Positions 1 through 10,071 of a stretch of DNA of 64,000 nt are shown here, piece by piece. The position numbers and the translations under genes are program-made. The notes below the pieces were generated by a model. That model worked only from the letters and a program-made list of their open reading frames with translations. It was not told where the DNA came from and did no database searches. Source of the stretch: Puniceibacterium sp. IMCC21224 (GTDB lineage: Bacteria; Pseudomonadota; Alphaproteobacteria; Rhodobacterales; Rhodobacteraceae); assembly GCF_001038505.1 (NCBI RefSeq), contig NZ_LDPY01000001.1, positions 3,844,001-3,908,000 on the forward strand, written 5' to 3'. Within the stretch, counting starts at the first letter, position 1. Every line of letters starts with the position of its first letter.

Positions 1-1015
1 CGGGGGCGATCACCACCTCGGTAAAGATCCCGGCAATCGCCTCGGCGGTTTCACCGTCCAGCGGCTGGTTCAGCGCGATGATTCCCCCGAACGCCGAGGT
101 GCGGTCGCAGTCGAACGCGCGGCCATAGGCCTCTTTCAGCGTCGCGCCGGTGGCCACGCCACAAGGGTTGGCATGTTTGATGATGGCGCAGGCGGGGCCG
201 TCTGCCGCCGCAAATTCCGACACCAGCTCAAACGCGGCGTCGGTATCGTTGATGTTGTTGTAGGACAGTTCTTTGCCCTGCAACTGCTGTGCGGTGGCAA
301 CCCCGACGCGGGCTGAGCCATCGGTATAGAACGCCGCCGCCTGATGCGGATTTTCGCCGTAGCGCAGCGATTGTGCCAGTGTCCCGGCCAGCACGCGGCG
401 GCGCGGTGTCTGTTCGCCAATTGCGGCGGCCATCCAGGTGCTGACGGCAGCATCATAGGCCCCGGTGCGGGCATAGGCAATCTGCGCCTGCCGTTGTCGG
501 AACGCCAGACTGGTCTGACCGTCATGTACGTCAAGCTCTGCCAGCAGCGGCGCGTAATCCTCAACATCCACCACAACGCTGACAAAGCCGTGATTCTTGG
601 CCGCCGCGCGGATCATCGCCGGGCCACCAATGTCGATATTTTCGATGCAGGTGTCATAATCCGCGCCCTTGGCGACGGTTTCCTCGAACGGATACAAATT
701 CACCACCAGCAGGTCGATGGCGCCGATGCCATGTTCCTCCATCGCGGCGACATGATCGGAATTGTCGCGCAGCGCCAGCAACCCGCCATGCACCGCCGGA
801 TGCAGCGTCTTGACCCGACCATCCATCATCTCGGGAAAGCCGGTCACATCGGCCACATCGCGCACCGGTAGGCCCGCATCACGCAGCGCAGCCGCCGAAC
901 CGCCGGTGGACAGAAGTTCAACGCCGCGGGCGGACAGGGCGCGGGCCAGATCCACCAGTCCGCTCTTGTCAGAGACGGAAATCAGGGCGCGGCGCAGGGG
1001 GCTCAGATCGGTCAT
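1..1015 (-). CDS. purH: Bifunctional AICAR formyltransferase / IMP cyclohydrolase PurH (partial)
   Basis: PurH catalyses the last two steps of de novo IMP synthesis: formylation of AICAR and ring closure to IMP. The ATG at 1015 opens a protein beginning [17 protein letters not shown], with the MGS-like IMP cyclohydrolase domain motifs [16 protein letters not shown] and the NLYPFE segment in the first 130 residues. The start of the AICAR transformylase domain follows ([23 protein letters not shown]). About 338 of the roughly 530 residues expected are present; the C-terminus lies beyond base 1. It is the distal gene behind the heparinase-like gene, 24 bases away, so the two are probably cotranscribed. 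Identification is secure from family motifs. Confidence 0.96.
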   Translation of the reverse strand, partial: MTDLSPLRRALISVSDKSGLVDLARALSARGVELLSTGGSAAALRDAGLPVRDVADVTGFPEMMDGRVKTLHPAVHGGLLALRDNSDHVAAMEEHGIGAIDLLVVNLYPFEETVAKGADYDTCIENIDIGGPAMIRAAAKNHGFVSVVVDVEDYAPLLAELDVHDGQTSLAFRQRQAQIAYARTGAYDAAVSTWMAAAIGEQTPRRRVLAGTLAQSLRYGENPHQAAAFYTDGSARVGVATAQQLQGKELSYNNINDTDAAFELVSEFAAADGPACAIIKHANPCGVATGATLKEAYGRAFDCDRTSAFGGIIALNQPLDGETAEAIAGIFTEVVIAP

Positions 1016-1039
1016 AAGGTCAGGTCGCTTTCAGGTCAG

Positions 1040-2791
1040 TCAGTCGGTTTTCATCTCAGTCTCGTCGCGCGCAAGATCGCGGATCGCGATTGCAGTATCC
1101 TGCGCCTTGGCCAGGGACCAGCGGATGCGGGTCGCATACTCCATCGCGCGACCGGATAAAACGATCTGTTTTGCTGCGCGCGGTCGCAGGCGGCCTTTTT
1201 CCAGATAAACCGACGGATCGACCGCTAGGTCCATCACACCTTCGTGCCGGAACACCCAGATTTCGCCCGATCGCAGCGCCATCGACACCGCCGCGCCACC
1301 CAGATCCAGTTCAGCGTCCACGTCCGGGTGCAGATGAAACCGGATCTGATAGGGAATGCCCGCCAGTTTTACGTGGTCCATGCGTCGGTCGAACCGCTTC
1401 TTGTCTGCATTTTCGATCGCCACCAGCATATCTTCGCCGACGACCCCGCGCCCGTCAAAGGTCAGTGCCAGCGATCGCGCCTGCGTCAGCCCGTGCGTGC
1501 TGACATAGCCATCATGCCCGCCCTCAAAGGTGAGCCCGTCAGGGGCCCGGCTGATCTGGACCGGCACCTTTTCCGGCGCATCCTCCAACATCTCGCGCGT
1601 GGCGCGCTCAATTGTTCCCGGCTTGCCCAGCCGGGCGCTGGAATAGCCGTCAAGGCAAAGCGCCGAATGCGATGGCGTTGCCCGCCCGGCCCGGCGCCAG
1701 TCGACGCCAAACACCGCGCCCGAACCACAATTGACGATCAGCGGCCGCCGACCCGACGTCAGCTCGAACGCGAGGGTCGAGGCATGGGCGTTGTACGACG
1801 CCTTGCCCACCGGAGGAGGAGCCGCATCAACCAAGATGCTGGTACGTCCCGCCGACAGCCGCGCATAGCCCATCGCCAGCCCGTCGGCGTGAAACTTGCG
1901 GATACCCGATGCGGCCAGCGTTTGATCCAACTGTCCGTCCAGCCCGCGCCCACCGCCGTGGAATCGCGCCAGCCCGCCATCAGAATGGCGCAGCGTGCGC
2001 AGCGTCGGGGCAATCCGGGCTATGGCAGCCAGATGCGCCGGGTCGGGTTTCAAATCCGCCTCTTCCAGTGCGGTTCGCGCCCAGATCAATAGGGTAAAGA
2101 CCCGCAAAAGATCCTCGGGGTTGCGTGTCGGCAGGCCACCTTGCGCGTCGATTTGGCGCGCACATTCCGCGCCCAACGCGCGCCGCGCCGGCTCGGCATG
2201 TGTTTCCATTCCGCTAAGCGACAGGCCAGCATAGATCAGCCCGGTCAGCGCCTCGAATCGCGGCAGTCCGGGCGGTGAGGCGTGCCAGCGCCGTCCCAGA
2301 AAGACGGTCTGCTGCGCCAATGATCGGTAAAACGCTATCGACAAGGCAGACTCCTGCCCCCGCAACAAAAAGATCGCATGATGAATCCAGCGGATCAACC
2401 GCCGCCCGGTCAGTTCCGGCGTCCAGCCCGGCCCTTTGCCACCGCCATAGCGTGCGATCCAGCCCCACAGCCAGGCCTGCGCCACCTTGCGCGTTGCGGG
2501 TTCGCCGACAGCGGCCAGATCGTCGAGCCAGATAAAACCATGGAGTTCGTCCTCGTAGGCAGTGTCCGGCGGACTCAGATCCCAGGGCAGCGCATTGGGG
2601 GCCTCAATCAGATGGCCTGCAAACATCAGATTACCGGCACAAAGCTGCCGCCCACGCGCAAAACTGCCAATGGTTCGGGGCTCGGGTTGCGACACAAAAC
2701 CAGTCGCAGGACGCGCGCGCGCGGCAAGGCGCGCGTGAAAACGGTTCATCAGACGCGTCCGCGTCGCCTGCCAACTTTCCCGTTCGGCCAT
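1040..2791 (-). CDS. Heparinase II/III family protein
   Basis: A 583-residue protein of the heparinase II/III family, polysaccharide lyases that act on acidic glycans. The N-terminal 290 residues look like the alpha-helical toroid. The conserved C-terminal domain starts near residue 300 (HADGLAMGYARL) and carries the NAHASTLAFEL and LIVNCGSG segments around residues 334-358. There is no obvious signal peptide. From memory, Rhodobacteraceae often place such a gene between the rRNA methyltransferase rsmB and purH. Here purH follows, but rsmB does not precede, and the 174 bases upstream hold no recognisable gene. The real substrate is unknown and a role in cell-envelope glycan metabolism is only an inference. 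Confidence 0.85.
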   Translation of the reverse strand: MAERESWQATRTRLMNRFHARLAARARPATGFVSQPEPRTIGSFARGRQLCAGNLMFAGHLIEAPNALPWDLSPPDTAYEDELHGFIWLDDLAAVGEPATRKVAQAWLWGWIARYGGGKGPGWTPELTGRRLIRWIHHAIFLLRGQESALSIAFYRSLAQQTVFLGRRWHASPPGLPRFEALTGLIYAGLSLSGMETHAEPARRALGAECARQIDAQGGLPTRNPEDLLRVFTLLIWARTALEEADLKPDPAHLAAIARIAPTLRTLRHSDGGLARFHGGGRGLDGQLDQTLAASGIRKFHADGLAMGYARLSAGRTSILVDAAPPPVGKASYNAHASTLAFELTSGRRPLIVNCGSGAVFGVDWRRAGRATPSHSALCLDGYSSARLGKPGTIERATREMLEDAPEKVPVQISRAPDGLTFEGGHDGYVSTHGLTQARSLALTFDGRGVVGEDMLVAIENADKKRFDRRMDHVKLAGIPYQIRFHLHPDVDAELDLGGAAVSMALRSGEIWVFRHEGVMDLAVDPSVYLEKGRLRPRAAKQIVLSGRAMEYATRIRWSLAKAQDTAIAIRDLARDETEMKTD

Positions 2792-2965
2792 CTGCCCGCC
2801 TCTTGCCCGCCATTTCGGCGTGTCTTTGGCAAAAGATACCCCGCGTGTGCCACAAAGTCACCTTGGAAAAGCAGCGGAGCAGCCCGCATCGCCACACTGC
2901 GCGCCGCTTTCGGCGCCAGATGCCCGCAAATCCCACCGTCCGCAAACCGCATCCGGTGAACGTCG

Positions 2966-3481
2966 TTAACCCAAGGGCACCCCCAGCGCCGGTACGATCA
3001 GTCGGGACTGCGGCGTGATCATCCCGGCGATGCGCTGCAAATGGTCACGGCGGAATGCAACGCAGCCTTCGGTCGGATAGCCTTTGCGGCGCTGCTGATG
3101 CAGGAAGATTGCCGACCCGCGCTCCGGCACCACATCGGGCCAATTCCAATCGGTAAGCAACACCAGATCATAGAGCGGATCGGCCCGGCGCAGCATCTCG
3201 TGACTGTGTGGATACGGCGCGCGGACCATCTGGTTGTAGTCGGCATCACCGCAATCGTCTGACCACAGATCACCGGGTCGGATCGGGTCTGCCCAAGAGG
3301 TCGGCCGCGCGATCCGGTCCGGGCGGTAGAGCATGCCGATAATCCGGTGGCAGCCGATGGGCGTTGCGCCGTCGCCTTCACATTTGGTCGCCGACACGCC
3401 GCCGCGCCCAATGGTGCAGGGCCAATAGCGGCCGCGAAACCGCAGGCCCCGGCGTGTCAACACAAGATCGGCAGGTGTCAC
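2966..3481 (-). CDS. L,D-transpeptidase (YkuD-like) family protein
   Basis: A 171-residue protein with the L,D-transpeptidase catalytic signature: His128, then PTEGC with Cys140 ([16 protein letters not shown]). These enzymes form 3-3 cross-links in peptidoglycan or attach proteins to it. Many short alphaproteobacterial members such as this one lack a clear signal peptide, and none is visible here, so periplasmic location is inferred from the family. The start is a GTG at 3481 that overlaps the TGA stop of the upstream flavin monooxygenase-like gene as GTGA. This points to translational coupling. Confidence 0.85.
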   Translation of the reverse strand: MTPADLVLTRRGLRFRGRYWPCTIGRGGVSATKCEGDGATPIGCHRIIGMLYRPDRIARPTSWADPIRPGDLWSDDCGDADYNQMVRAPYPHSHEMLRRADPLYDLVLLTDWNWPDVVPERGSAIFLHQQRRKGYPTEGCVAFRRDHLQRIAGMITPQSRLIVPALGVPLG

Positions 3482-4479
3482 GCAACCAGCCCGGTGTCCA
3501 GATTGCGCATCGCCCCGGCGGCAATCTCGAATGACCGCATGCGCGCAGCGTGGTCGTGGATCTGTCCGGTCAGAATCACCTCGTCTGGCTGATGCCGCGC
3601 GATCAGCTCGGTCAACTGACGGCGCACTGTTGCGGGGCTACCCACGGCAGTGATCCGCAGCGCCTCATTCACGGCGCCAAGGTTCGCGGCGGGGATCACA
3701 TCCTCGATCCGGTCCACAGGACGCGGCAGCTGACCCGGCTGGCCGGTGCGCAAGCGGTAGAAGGCCTGCTGCATTGAGGATCGCAGCCGCACGCCTTTGG
3801 CATCGGTGTCAGCGGCAAAGACGTTCACTGCCAACATGAAATGCGGCTTTTGCAGATGATCCGAGGGCTGGAATTTCTGGCGGTAAATCTCGGCAGCCTG
3901 TTCAAGCGCGGCAGGTGCAAAATGCGAGGCAAAAGCATAAGGCAGCCCAAAATGCGCCGCAACCTGCGCACCGTACAGCGATGAACCCAGCATCCACAGC
4001 GGCACGTTTGTGCCCTGCCCCGGATGCGCGGAAACTACGGCGCCCGGCATCTCTGGTCCGAAATATCCCATCAGCTCAGCGACATCGTCGGGAAAGCGGT
4101 CACCCGCGTCCTGGCGCAACCGCAGCGCCCGCATCACCGCCATGTCGCCGCCCGGCGCACGCCCCAGCCCCAGGTCAATGCGACCGGGATAGAGCGTGGC
4201 GAGCGTGCCGAACTGCTCAGCCACGGCCAGCGGCGCATGATTTGGCAACATGATCCCGCCAGCACCGACGCGAATGCGCTGCGTCAGGCCTGCGACATGG
4301 CCGATCAGCACGGCGGTCGCGGCACTGGCGATGCCTTTCATGTTGTGATGCTCAGCCAGCCAGTAGCGGTGATATCCCAACGCCTCAGCGTGGCGGGCCA
4401 GTTCACCGGTGTTGCGCAGCGCCGTGGCGGCATCAGCCCCTTCGGGCACCGGAGCGAGATCGAGAACAGAGTATTTCAT
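3478..4479 (-). CDS. LLM-class flavin-dependent oxidoreductase (luciferase-like)
   Basis: A bacterial-luciferase-like TIM-barrel monooxygenase of 333 residues that would use FMNH2 or F420. Family features are [20 protein letters not shown] near the N-terminus, the loop [31 protein letters not shown], and a C-terminal [20 protein letters not shown]. The ATG at 4479 is chosen over the upstream in-frame start at 4503 because it begins the conserved [14 protein letters not shown] and has AGGA 9 bases upstream. The gene overlaps the L,D-transpeptidase downstream by four bases. Substrate is not predictable. A second, only distantly similar LLM protein lies at 35437-36456. Confidence 0.9.
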   Translation of the reverse strand: MKYSVLDLAPVPEGADAATALRNTGELARHAEALGYHRYWLAEHHNMKGIASAATAVLIGHVAGLTQRIRVGAGGIMLPNHAPLAVAEQFGTLATLYPGRIDLGLGRAPGGDMAVMRALRLRQDAGDRFPDDVAELMGYFGPEMPGAVVSAHPGQGTNVPLWMLGSSLYGAQVAAHFGLPYAFASHFAPAALEQAAEIYRQKFQPSDHLQKPHFMLAVNVFAADTDAKGVRLRSSMQQAFYRLRTGQPGQLPRPVDRIEDVIPAANLGAVNEALRITAVGSPATVRRQLTELIARHQPDEVILTGQIHDHAARMRSFEIAAGAMRNLDTGLVA

Positions 4480-4550
4480 CGGCAGGTATCCTTGCTGTTG
4501 CAAGGGAAGCTAAGCATCCCGAGCGCCGGTGCAAGGTCAGCGCCCTCGAG

Positions 4551-5642
4551 TCAGAGCAGATGCCCCGACTTGGCCGCCTTGGTCGCAAGATAGGCGCTGT
4601 TGAACGCCGTTTCCCCGACCTTAAGTGGCACGCGTTCCGCCACCTCGATCCCACTACGCTGCATCATCTCGATCTTGCGGGGGTTGTTGGTCAGCAACCG
4701 CACCCGCGAAAACCCCATCCGGTCCAGGATCAGCGCGCCTAGGCGAAAGTCGCGCTCGTCATCCTCGAACCCCAGCCGGTGATTGGCCTCGACGGTATCA
4801 AACCCCTGATCCTGAAGCGCATAGGCCCGCATTTTATTGGCCAGGCCGATGCCGCGCCCCTCTTGGTTGAGATAGAGCAAGACGCCCGCGCCTTCCTGCC
4901 CCATCTGCATCAGCGCGGCGTTCAGTTGCGGCCCGCAATCACATTTCAGACTGCCCAGAAGATCACCGGTAAAACAAGCTGAATGCAGACGGGTCAAAAC
5001 CGCGGCCTCGCGGTCGGGGCGGCCAATCTCGATTGCGTAATGCTCTTCTGATCCATCCTCTGGGCGGTAAATATGCAGCCGCGCCTGTTCGGCGGCGCGC
5101 AACGGAACGCGGGCGGAAATCACGTGATCCAGCGCCCCCAGCGCCAGCACATGGGGAGCAGCGGCCACGGCATCAACGCAGGTCAGCCCGTGTGTTCGGG
5201 CAAAATCAGCCCCCTGCTCCATCGGAACAATCAGTGCGGCAGGCAGCAGTCGCGCTGATTTCGCCAGCGTCAGCGCTAGCCGGTGCAACGCCGCGTCGCC
5301 GTCACGCCGGGACTGTAGCGGCCCCTTCATCGGCACAGCCAGATCATCGGCAGGGTCGGCCAAACTTTGAACCCACGCCAGATCCGCATCCGACGGCAGA
5401 ACCACCCGCGCCACATCCCCGTCATAGGCCCGCGCCTTGAGCGTTTCGGCCCGCCGTCCGGTCAGCGCCAGGTCCGCAGGCAGCGTCAGATCCTGCACAT
5501 CACGCAACCGCGCCGGGCTCAGCGTCTCGGTGGCAAGCACCAGCGCAGCGGTTGCACCAGCATCCAGCACGATCGGCACCCCCATGCGCAGATCAGCGCG
5601 CGCGCGGGCCAGAATTTCGGTCAGATCAGGGGCAAAGGACAT
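4551..5642 (-). CDS. ribA: GTP cyclohydrolase II with long N-terminal extension
   Basis: RibA converts GTP to 2,5-diamino-6-ribosylamino-pyrimidinone phosphate, the first step of riboflavin synthesis. The C-terminal 200 residues contain the zinc-binding cysteines in HSACFTGDLLGSLKCDCG, the catalytic LNQEGRGIGLANK block and the DTVEANHRLGF segment. The remaining 155 or so N-terminal residues are not needed for the E. coli enzyme (about 196 residues). They do not show the acidic active-site motif of DHBP synthase (RibB), so this is not a standard RibBA fusion. Divergent from the response regulator at 5796 across 153 bases. Confidence 0.93.
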   Translation of the reverse strand: MSFAPDLTEILARARADLRMGVPIVLDAGATAALVLATETLSPARLRDVQDLTLPADLALTGRRAETLKARAYDGDVARVVLPSDADLAWVQSLADPADDLAVPMKGPLQSRRDGDAALHRLALTLAKSARLLPAALIVPMEQGADFARTHGLTCVDAVAAAPHVLALGALDHVISARVPLRAAEQARLHIYRPEDGSEEHYAIEIGRPDREAAVLTRLHSACFTGDLLGSLKCDCGPQLNAALMQMGQEGAGVLLYLNQEGRGIGLANKMRAYALQDQGFDTVEANHRLGFEDDERDFRLGALILDRMGFSRVRLLTNNPRKIEMMQRSGIEVAERVPLKVGETAFNSAYLATKAAKSGHLL

Positions 5643-5795
5643 ATGCGGCCTGTTATCGGGGCCAGACGGTTACAGATCCGGCGGATTTTTGTAACAAATG
5701 CCCTGCTGGGACACGAGACCGTGAGCAGAGTGCAGCAAATCTTGCCACAGCGCCCCCGCACCTACATTTGCCATCAAAGACAAGGAGAAGGCAAC

Positions 5796-6482
5796 ATGGC
5801 GCAACTCAAGAATATCCTGCTGGTCGACGACGACGACGATCTGCGCGAGGCCCTGGCCGAGCAACTGATCATGACCGAGGATTTCGAGGTATTCGAAGCT
5901 GAGAATGGTGCCGCTGCCATGGCGCGCGCGCGTGAGCAGAATTATGATCTGATCATTCTGGACGTCGGCCTGCCGGACACCGATGGGCGCGAATTGTGCC
6001 GTCTGATGCGCAAACAGGGGGTCAAAGCGCCGGTCATCATGCTCACCGGGCATGATTCCGACGCAGATACCATTCTGGGTCTCGATGCTGGCGCCAATGA
6101 CTATGTGACCAAACCGTTCAAATTCCCCGTCCTTCTGGCCCGCATCCGCGCGCAACTGCGCCAGCACGAGCAATCCGAAGACGCGGTGTTCACGCTTGGG
6201 CCGTACACGTTCAAGCCGGCGATGAAGATGCTGATCACCGAGGACGACAAAAAGATCCGCCTGACCGAGAAAGAGACGAATATCCTCAAGTTCCTTTACA
6301 GGTCCACCGACGGCATCGTCGCCCGCGATATCCTGCTGCACGAGGTTTGGGGTTACAATGCAGGCGTGACCACCCACACGCTGGAAACCCACATATATCG
6401 GCTACGTCAAAAGATTGAGCCCGACCCCTCAAACGCCCGGTTGCTGGTCACGGAATCCGGCGGATATCGGCTGGTGTCCTAA
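5796..6482 (+). CDS. OmpR/PhoB-type response regulator
   Basis: A 228-residue two-component response regulator. The receiver domain occupies residues 1-120, with the acidic cluster VDDDDD near residue 10, phosphoacceptor Asp56 (LIILDVGLPDTDG), the conserved Thr in MLTGHD and the Lys in VTKPF. A winged-helix DNA-binding domain follows (LTEKETNILKFLY, HIYRLRQKIE, GGYRLVS). The start is the ATG at 5796 behind AAGGAGAAGGCAAC; the open frame extends further upstream without a better start. No histidine kinase lies beside it, so it is an orphan regulator in this window. A possible small RNA begins just after its stop codon. Confidence 0.93.
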   Translation: MAQLKNILLVDDDDDLREALAEQLIMTEDFEVFEAENGAAAMARAREQNYDLIILDVGLPDTDGRELCRLMRKQGVKAPVIMLTGHDSDADTILGLDAGANDYVTKPFKFPVLLARIRAQLRQHEQSEDAVFTLGPYTFKPAMKMLITEDDKKIRLTEKETNILKFLYRSTDGIVARDILLHEVWGYNAGVTTHTLETHIYRLRQKIEPDPSNARLLVTESGGYRLVS

Positions 6483-6500
6483 GGTCTCAGTTTAATTTGC

Positions 6501-6615
6501 ACGCCTTGGGAACTAGTTTGGATCCAAGGCGTTCGATACCGAACCCCGTTGCATGTGCGGGTTATCACATGCACCTCCCTGTTGGACTGGCCCGGGCTCT
6601 GCCCGGGCCTTTTTT
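6501..6615 (+). ncRNA. Candidate small RNA with three stem-loops
   Basis: Three consecutive perfect hairpins lie in the intergenic stretch. The first has arms 6501-6509 and 6524-6532 (9 bp, ACGCCTTGG), the second 6550-6557 and 6566-6573 (8 bp, TGCATGTG) and the third is the terminator at 6589-6609. A single-stranded pyrimidine stretch, CACCTCCCTG, lies between hairpins two and three. This layout resembles alphaproteobacterial trans-acting sRNAs that pair through a C/U-rich loop. It could equally be the 3' UTR of the response regulator. No convincing promoter is visible, so it is a candidate only. Confidence 0.4.
6589..6615 (+). terminator. Rho-independent terminator
   Basis: A perfect 9-bp GC stem (GGCCCGGGC at 6589-6597, GCCCGGGCC at 6601-6609) with a 3-base loop is followed by six T residues. 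It would end the response-regulator transcript or the candidate small RNA before the transglutaminase gene. Confidence 0.9.
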
Positions 6616-6750
6616 CAAGCATATCGCCCAGGCCAGGCGGCGCCTCTGCGATCCCGAACGCTTTCCGCCCGAACACCATGCGCGGCCTTGTCCAGACCCG
6701 GTCAACCGATTATTCAGACCGCAACCCAATACAACGCAAGGAAATGCCAG

Positions 6751-7839
6751 ATGGCCCTGAACAGACGAACTGCTATGAAACTTGGCGGTGCGGCGGCGCT
6801 ACTGACGGCTGTGCCCCGGCTGGCCGCGGCGGCTTTTGCACCCCGGCCCGACGGATGGCGCCAGTTCGAGATGCGCACTTCTGTGCAATTGCAGCGTGCA
6901 GGGGCCATGGCGCAAGCTTGGGTTCCGGTGCCTGCAGTCACCGAAAGCGACTGGTCGAAGGCCGGAGACACCCGCTGGACGTCGAACGCCGATCAGATCT
7001 CGCTTGAAACCGACGCACATGGTGCGCGCTTTGTCCATGCTATTTGGGAATCCGGTGACGACGACGCCCTGCTGGACGTCACATCCCTGGCCTCAACCCA
7101 GAACCGCCGGGTTGACCTGAGCAGCCCCGGAACGGCGCCTGCGCTCTCTGCAGAGGACAGAGCATTGCTTACGGCGCCGACCGACCTGATCCCGACCGAT
7201 GGCATCGTACGCGACACCGCAGAGCAGATCGTCGCCGGGGCCAAGAGCGATGTCGAAAAGGCTCGCCGCATCTATGACTGGGTGGTCGAAAGCACTGAAC
7301 GCAACCCCGAAACCCGTGGCTGCGGATTGGGGGACATCGCCTCGATGCTGACAATGGGCGATCTCACTGGCAAATGCGCCGATCTCAACACGCTTTATGT
7401 CGGCCTCGCCCGCGCCGCCGGGCTTCCGGCGCGCGACGTTTACGGGCTTCGCGTTGCGCCGTCGGCCTTTGGCTACAAGAGCCTTGGCGCGGGGTCGAGC
7501 GACATCACCAAGGCACAGCACTGCCGCGCGGACGTATTTCTGGAAGGCCACGGCTGGGTGCCGGTCGATCCGGCAGATGTGCGAAAGGTCGTGCTCGAAG
7601 AACCACCCAAGACGCTGTCGCTGGGCGATCCCGAAGTGCAGGATGTCCGCGACGAACTGTTCGGCGCCTGGGAAGGCAACTGGGTCGCCTTGAACTTTGC
7701 CCATGACGTCGACTTGCCCGGATCGGACGCGGACCGCCTACCATTCCTGATGTACCCGCAGGCCGAAATTGGCGGGATACGCCGAGACGAACTCGACCCG
7801 GCGAGCTTTGTCTATTCGATCGCCGCTCAGGAAGTCTAA
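6751..7839 (+). CDS. Tat-exported transglutaminase-like protease-fold protein
   Basis: A 362-residue protein. The N-terminus MALNRRTAMKLGGAAALLTA has a twin-arginine pattern followed by a hydrophobic stretch and AAA cleavage region, so export by Tat is likely. The transglutaminase-like (papain-fold) core has a visible triad: Cys209 in LTGKCADLN, His257 in AQHCRADVF and Asp273 in WVPVDPAD. Bacterial members are usually periplasmic peptidases or amide-processing enzymes of unknown substrate. The ATG at 6751 begins the signal sequence; the longer upstream frame runs through the terminator and is not coding. It is monocistronic, with terminators on both sides. Confidence 0.88.
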   Translation: MALNRRTAMKLGGAAALLTAVPRLAAAAFAPRPDGWRQFEMRTSVQLQRAGAMAQAWVPVPAVTESDWSKAGDTRWTSNADQISLETDAHGARFVHAIWESGDDDALLDVTSLASTQNRRVDLSSPGTAPALSAEDRALLTAPTDLIPTDGIVRDTAEQIVAGAKSDVEKARRIYDWVVESTERNPETRGCGLGDIASMLTMGDLTGKCADLNTLYVGLARAAGLPARDVYGLRVAPSAFGYKSLGAGSSDITKAQHCRADVFLEGHGWVPVDPADVRKVVLEEPPKTLSLGDPEVQDVRDELFGAWEGNWVALNFAHDVDLPGSDADRLPFLMYPQAEIGGIRRDELDPASFVYSIAAQEV

Positions 7840-7877
7840 CGCACCGCAAGTTCCTTGGGATGACCCTGAACAAAAAA

Positions 7878-7906
7878 GCCCCCGCGTAACGGCGGGGGCT
7901 TTTTCG
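7878..7906. terminator. Bidirectional Rho-independent terminator
   Basis: An 8-bp GC stem (GCCCCCGC at 7878-7885, GCGGGGGC at 7892-7899) is flanked by six A residues on the left and five T residues on the right. It can therefore stop both the transglutaminase transcript (+) and the convergent pnp transcript (-). Confidence 0.92.
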
Positions 7907-7926
7907 TTTTCATATGTTGAAGCCGA

Positions 7927-10071
7927 TCAGCTTTCGGCGGCTTCTTTCTGCTCTTCGGCGGTCATCTCGACGCCGGTCTCCTGGTTGACGACCTTCATCG
8001 ACAGGCGAACCTTGCCGCGATCATCAAAGCCCAGCAGCTTGACCTTTACGTCCTGACCTTCCTTGAGCACATCCGACGGATGGTTCAGGCGGCGGTTTTC
8101 GATCTGGGACACGTGCACCAGACCGTCACGTTTGCCAAAGAAGTTCACGAAGGCGCCAAAATCGACGATCTTCACGACCTTGCCGTCATAGACCTGACCC
8201 TCTTCGGGCTCGGCTACGATGGACCAGATCATGTCGTAGGCTTTCTTGATGGCTTCGCCGTTGGGCGAGGCGATCTTGATGATGCCTTCGTCATTGATAT
8301 CGACCTTGGCACCCGACACTTCGACGATCTCGCGGATGACCTTGCCGCCCGATCCGATGACTTCACGGATCTTGTCGGTGGGTATCTGCATCGTCTCGAT
8401 GCGCGGTGCGTGAACGCTGAATTCCTGCGCGCCGGTCAGAGCTTTGGACATTTCACCCAGGATGTGCAGACGACCGGCCTTGGCCTGCGCCAGTGCCTTT
8501 TCCATGATCTCGGGCGTGATGCCAGCGATCTTGATGTCCATCTGCAACGACGTGATACCGTTTTCGGTACCTGCAACCTTGAAGTCCATGTCGCCGAGGT
8601 GATCCTCGTCGCCCAGGATGTCGGACAGAACCGCGTAGGATCCGTCCTCTTCGAGGATCAGACCCATGGCCACACCAGCCACGGCGGATTTCAGCGGCAC
8701 ACCTGCATCCATCATCGACAGCGATCCACCGCAGACCGACGCCATCGAGCTGGAGCCGTTGGATTCGGTGATCTCGGACACCACGCGGATGGTGTAGGGG
8801 AAATCGGTGGCCGCAGGCAGAACCGCCTGAAGCGCGCGCCAGGCAAGTTTACCATGGCCGATTTCACGACGACCCGGAGGGCCCACGCGACCCGCTTCGC
8901 CAACCGAATAGGGGGGGAAGTTATAGTGCAGCAGAAAGTTCGACTTGTACATGCCCTGCAGGCTGTCGATCATCTGCTCATCGTCGCCGGTGCCCAGCGT
9001 GGTCACAACCAGACCCTGCGTTTCACCACGGGTGAACAGAGCCGAACCATGCGTACGCGGCAGCAGGCCGGTTTCACAAACGATGGGACGGATGGTATCG
9101 AGAGCGCGACCATCGATCCGCTTGCCGGATTTGACCACGTCACCGCGCAGAACCGACGCTTCGAGCTTCTTCATGGCGGTGCCGAGGTTCTCGTCCGCCT
9201 GCTGCTCTTCGGTCAGGGCGTCCTTGATGGCGGTCTTGGCGTTGGACAGGGCGGTTGTGCGCTCCTGCTTGTCCATGATCGCGTAAGCGGCGCGGATCTT
9301 GTCTTCGCCTGCGGCTTTGACAGCCGCGAACAGGTCGGAATAATCGGCAGGCTGGAAATCGAACGGCTCTTTCGCGCAGGCTTCGGCCAAGTCGATGATC
9401 AGGTCTACAACCGGCTGGATCTGCTCGTGGGCGAATTTCACCGCACCCAGCATTTCCTCTTCGGTAAGCTCGTACGCTTCGGATTCGACCATCATCACGG
9501 CGTCTTTGGTGCCGGCGACAACCAGATCAAGGCGCTGATCGGGGTTGTCCTTGAGCTTGTGCATGTCGTCGATTTCGGGGTTCAGGATGTAGTTGCCACC
9601 CTCATAACCCACGCGGCAGCCGGCGATTGGCCCCCGGAACGGTGCGCCCGAAATCGTCAGTGCGGCCGAGGCAGCGATCATCGCAACCATGTCCGGGTCA
9701 TTGACCAGATCGTGGGACAGTACGGTGCACATCACCAAAACTTCGTTCTTGAAGCCGGGTACGAACAGCGGGCGGATCGGACGGTCGATCAGACGCGCGG
9801 TCAGCGTCTCTTTCTCGGTCGGGCGCGCCTCGCGCTTGAAGAACCCACCCGGCACTTTACCGGCGGCATAGTATTTCTCTTGGTAGTGGACGGTCAGCGG
9901 GAAAAAGTCCTGACCTTCCTTTGCCTTTTTGGCAAAGGTCACGTTGGCCATGACAGAGGTTTCGCCCAGAGTGGCGATAACCGAACCGTCGGCCTGACGG
10001 GCAACCTTGCCCGTTTCCAGTGTCAGCGTCTCTTCGCCCCACTGCATGGATTTCGTCGTAACGTTGAACAT
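7927..10071 (-). CDS. pnp: Polyribonucleotide nucleotidyltransferase (PNPase)
   Basis: PNPase degrades RNA phosphorolytically 3' to 5' and is a degradosome component. The 714-residue protein has two RNase PH-like domains (first near residues 10-140, second about 320-540 with the conserved [10 protein letters not shown] and [14 protein letters not shown] segments). A KH domain ([20 protein letters not shown]) and a C-terminal S1 domain ([20 protein letters not shown]) follow. Length matches the family. In most bacteria rpsO directly precedes pnp; here rpsO is about 2.4 kb upstream with another gene between. A long antisense open frame across this gene is a GC-bias shadow. Confidence 0.98.
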   Translation of the reverse strand: MFNVTTKSMQWGEETLTLETGKVARQADGSVIATLGETSVMANVTFAKKAKEGQDFFPLTVHYQEKYYAAGKVPGGFFKREARPTEKETLTARLIDRPIRPLFVPGFKNEVLVMCTVLSHDLVNDPDMVAMIAASAALTISGAPFRGPIAGCRVGYEGGNYILNPEIDDMHKLKDNPDQRLDLVVAGTKDAVMMVESEAYELTEEEMLGAVKFAHEQIQPVVDLIIDLAEACAKEPFDFQPADYSDLFAAVKAAGEDKIRAAYAIMDKQERTTALSNAKTAIKDALTEEQQADENLGTAMKKLEASVLRGDVVKSGKRIDGRALDTIRPIVCETGLLPRTHGSALFTRGETQGLVVTTLGTGDDEQMIDSLQGMYKSNFLLHYNFPPYSVGEAGRVGPPGRREIGHGKLAWRALQAVLPAATDFPYTIRVVSEITESNGSSSMASVCGGSLSMMDAGVPLKSAVAGVAMGLILEEDGSYAVLSDILGDEDHLGDMDFKVAGTENGITSLQMDIKIAGITPEIMEKALAQAKAGRLHILGEMSKALTGAQEFSVHAPRIETMQIPTDKIREVIGSGGKVIREIVEVSGAKVDINDEGIIKIASPNGEAIKKAYDMIWSIVAEPEEGQVYDGKVVKIVDFGAFVNFFGKRDGLVHVSQIENRRLNHPSDVLKEGQDVKVKLLGFDDRGKVRLSMKVVNQETGVEMTAEEQKEAAES

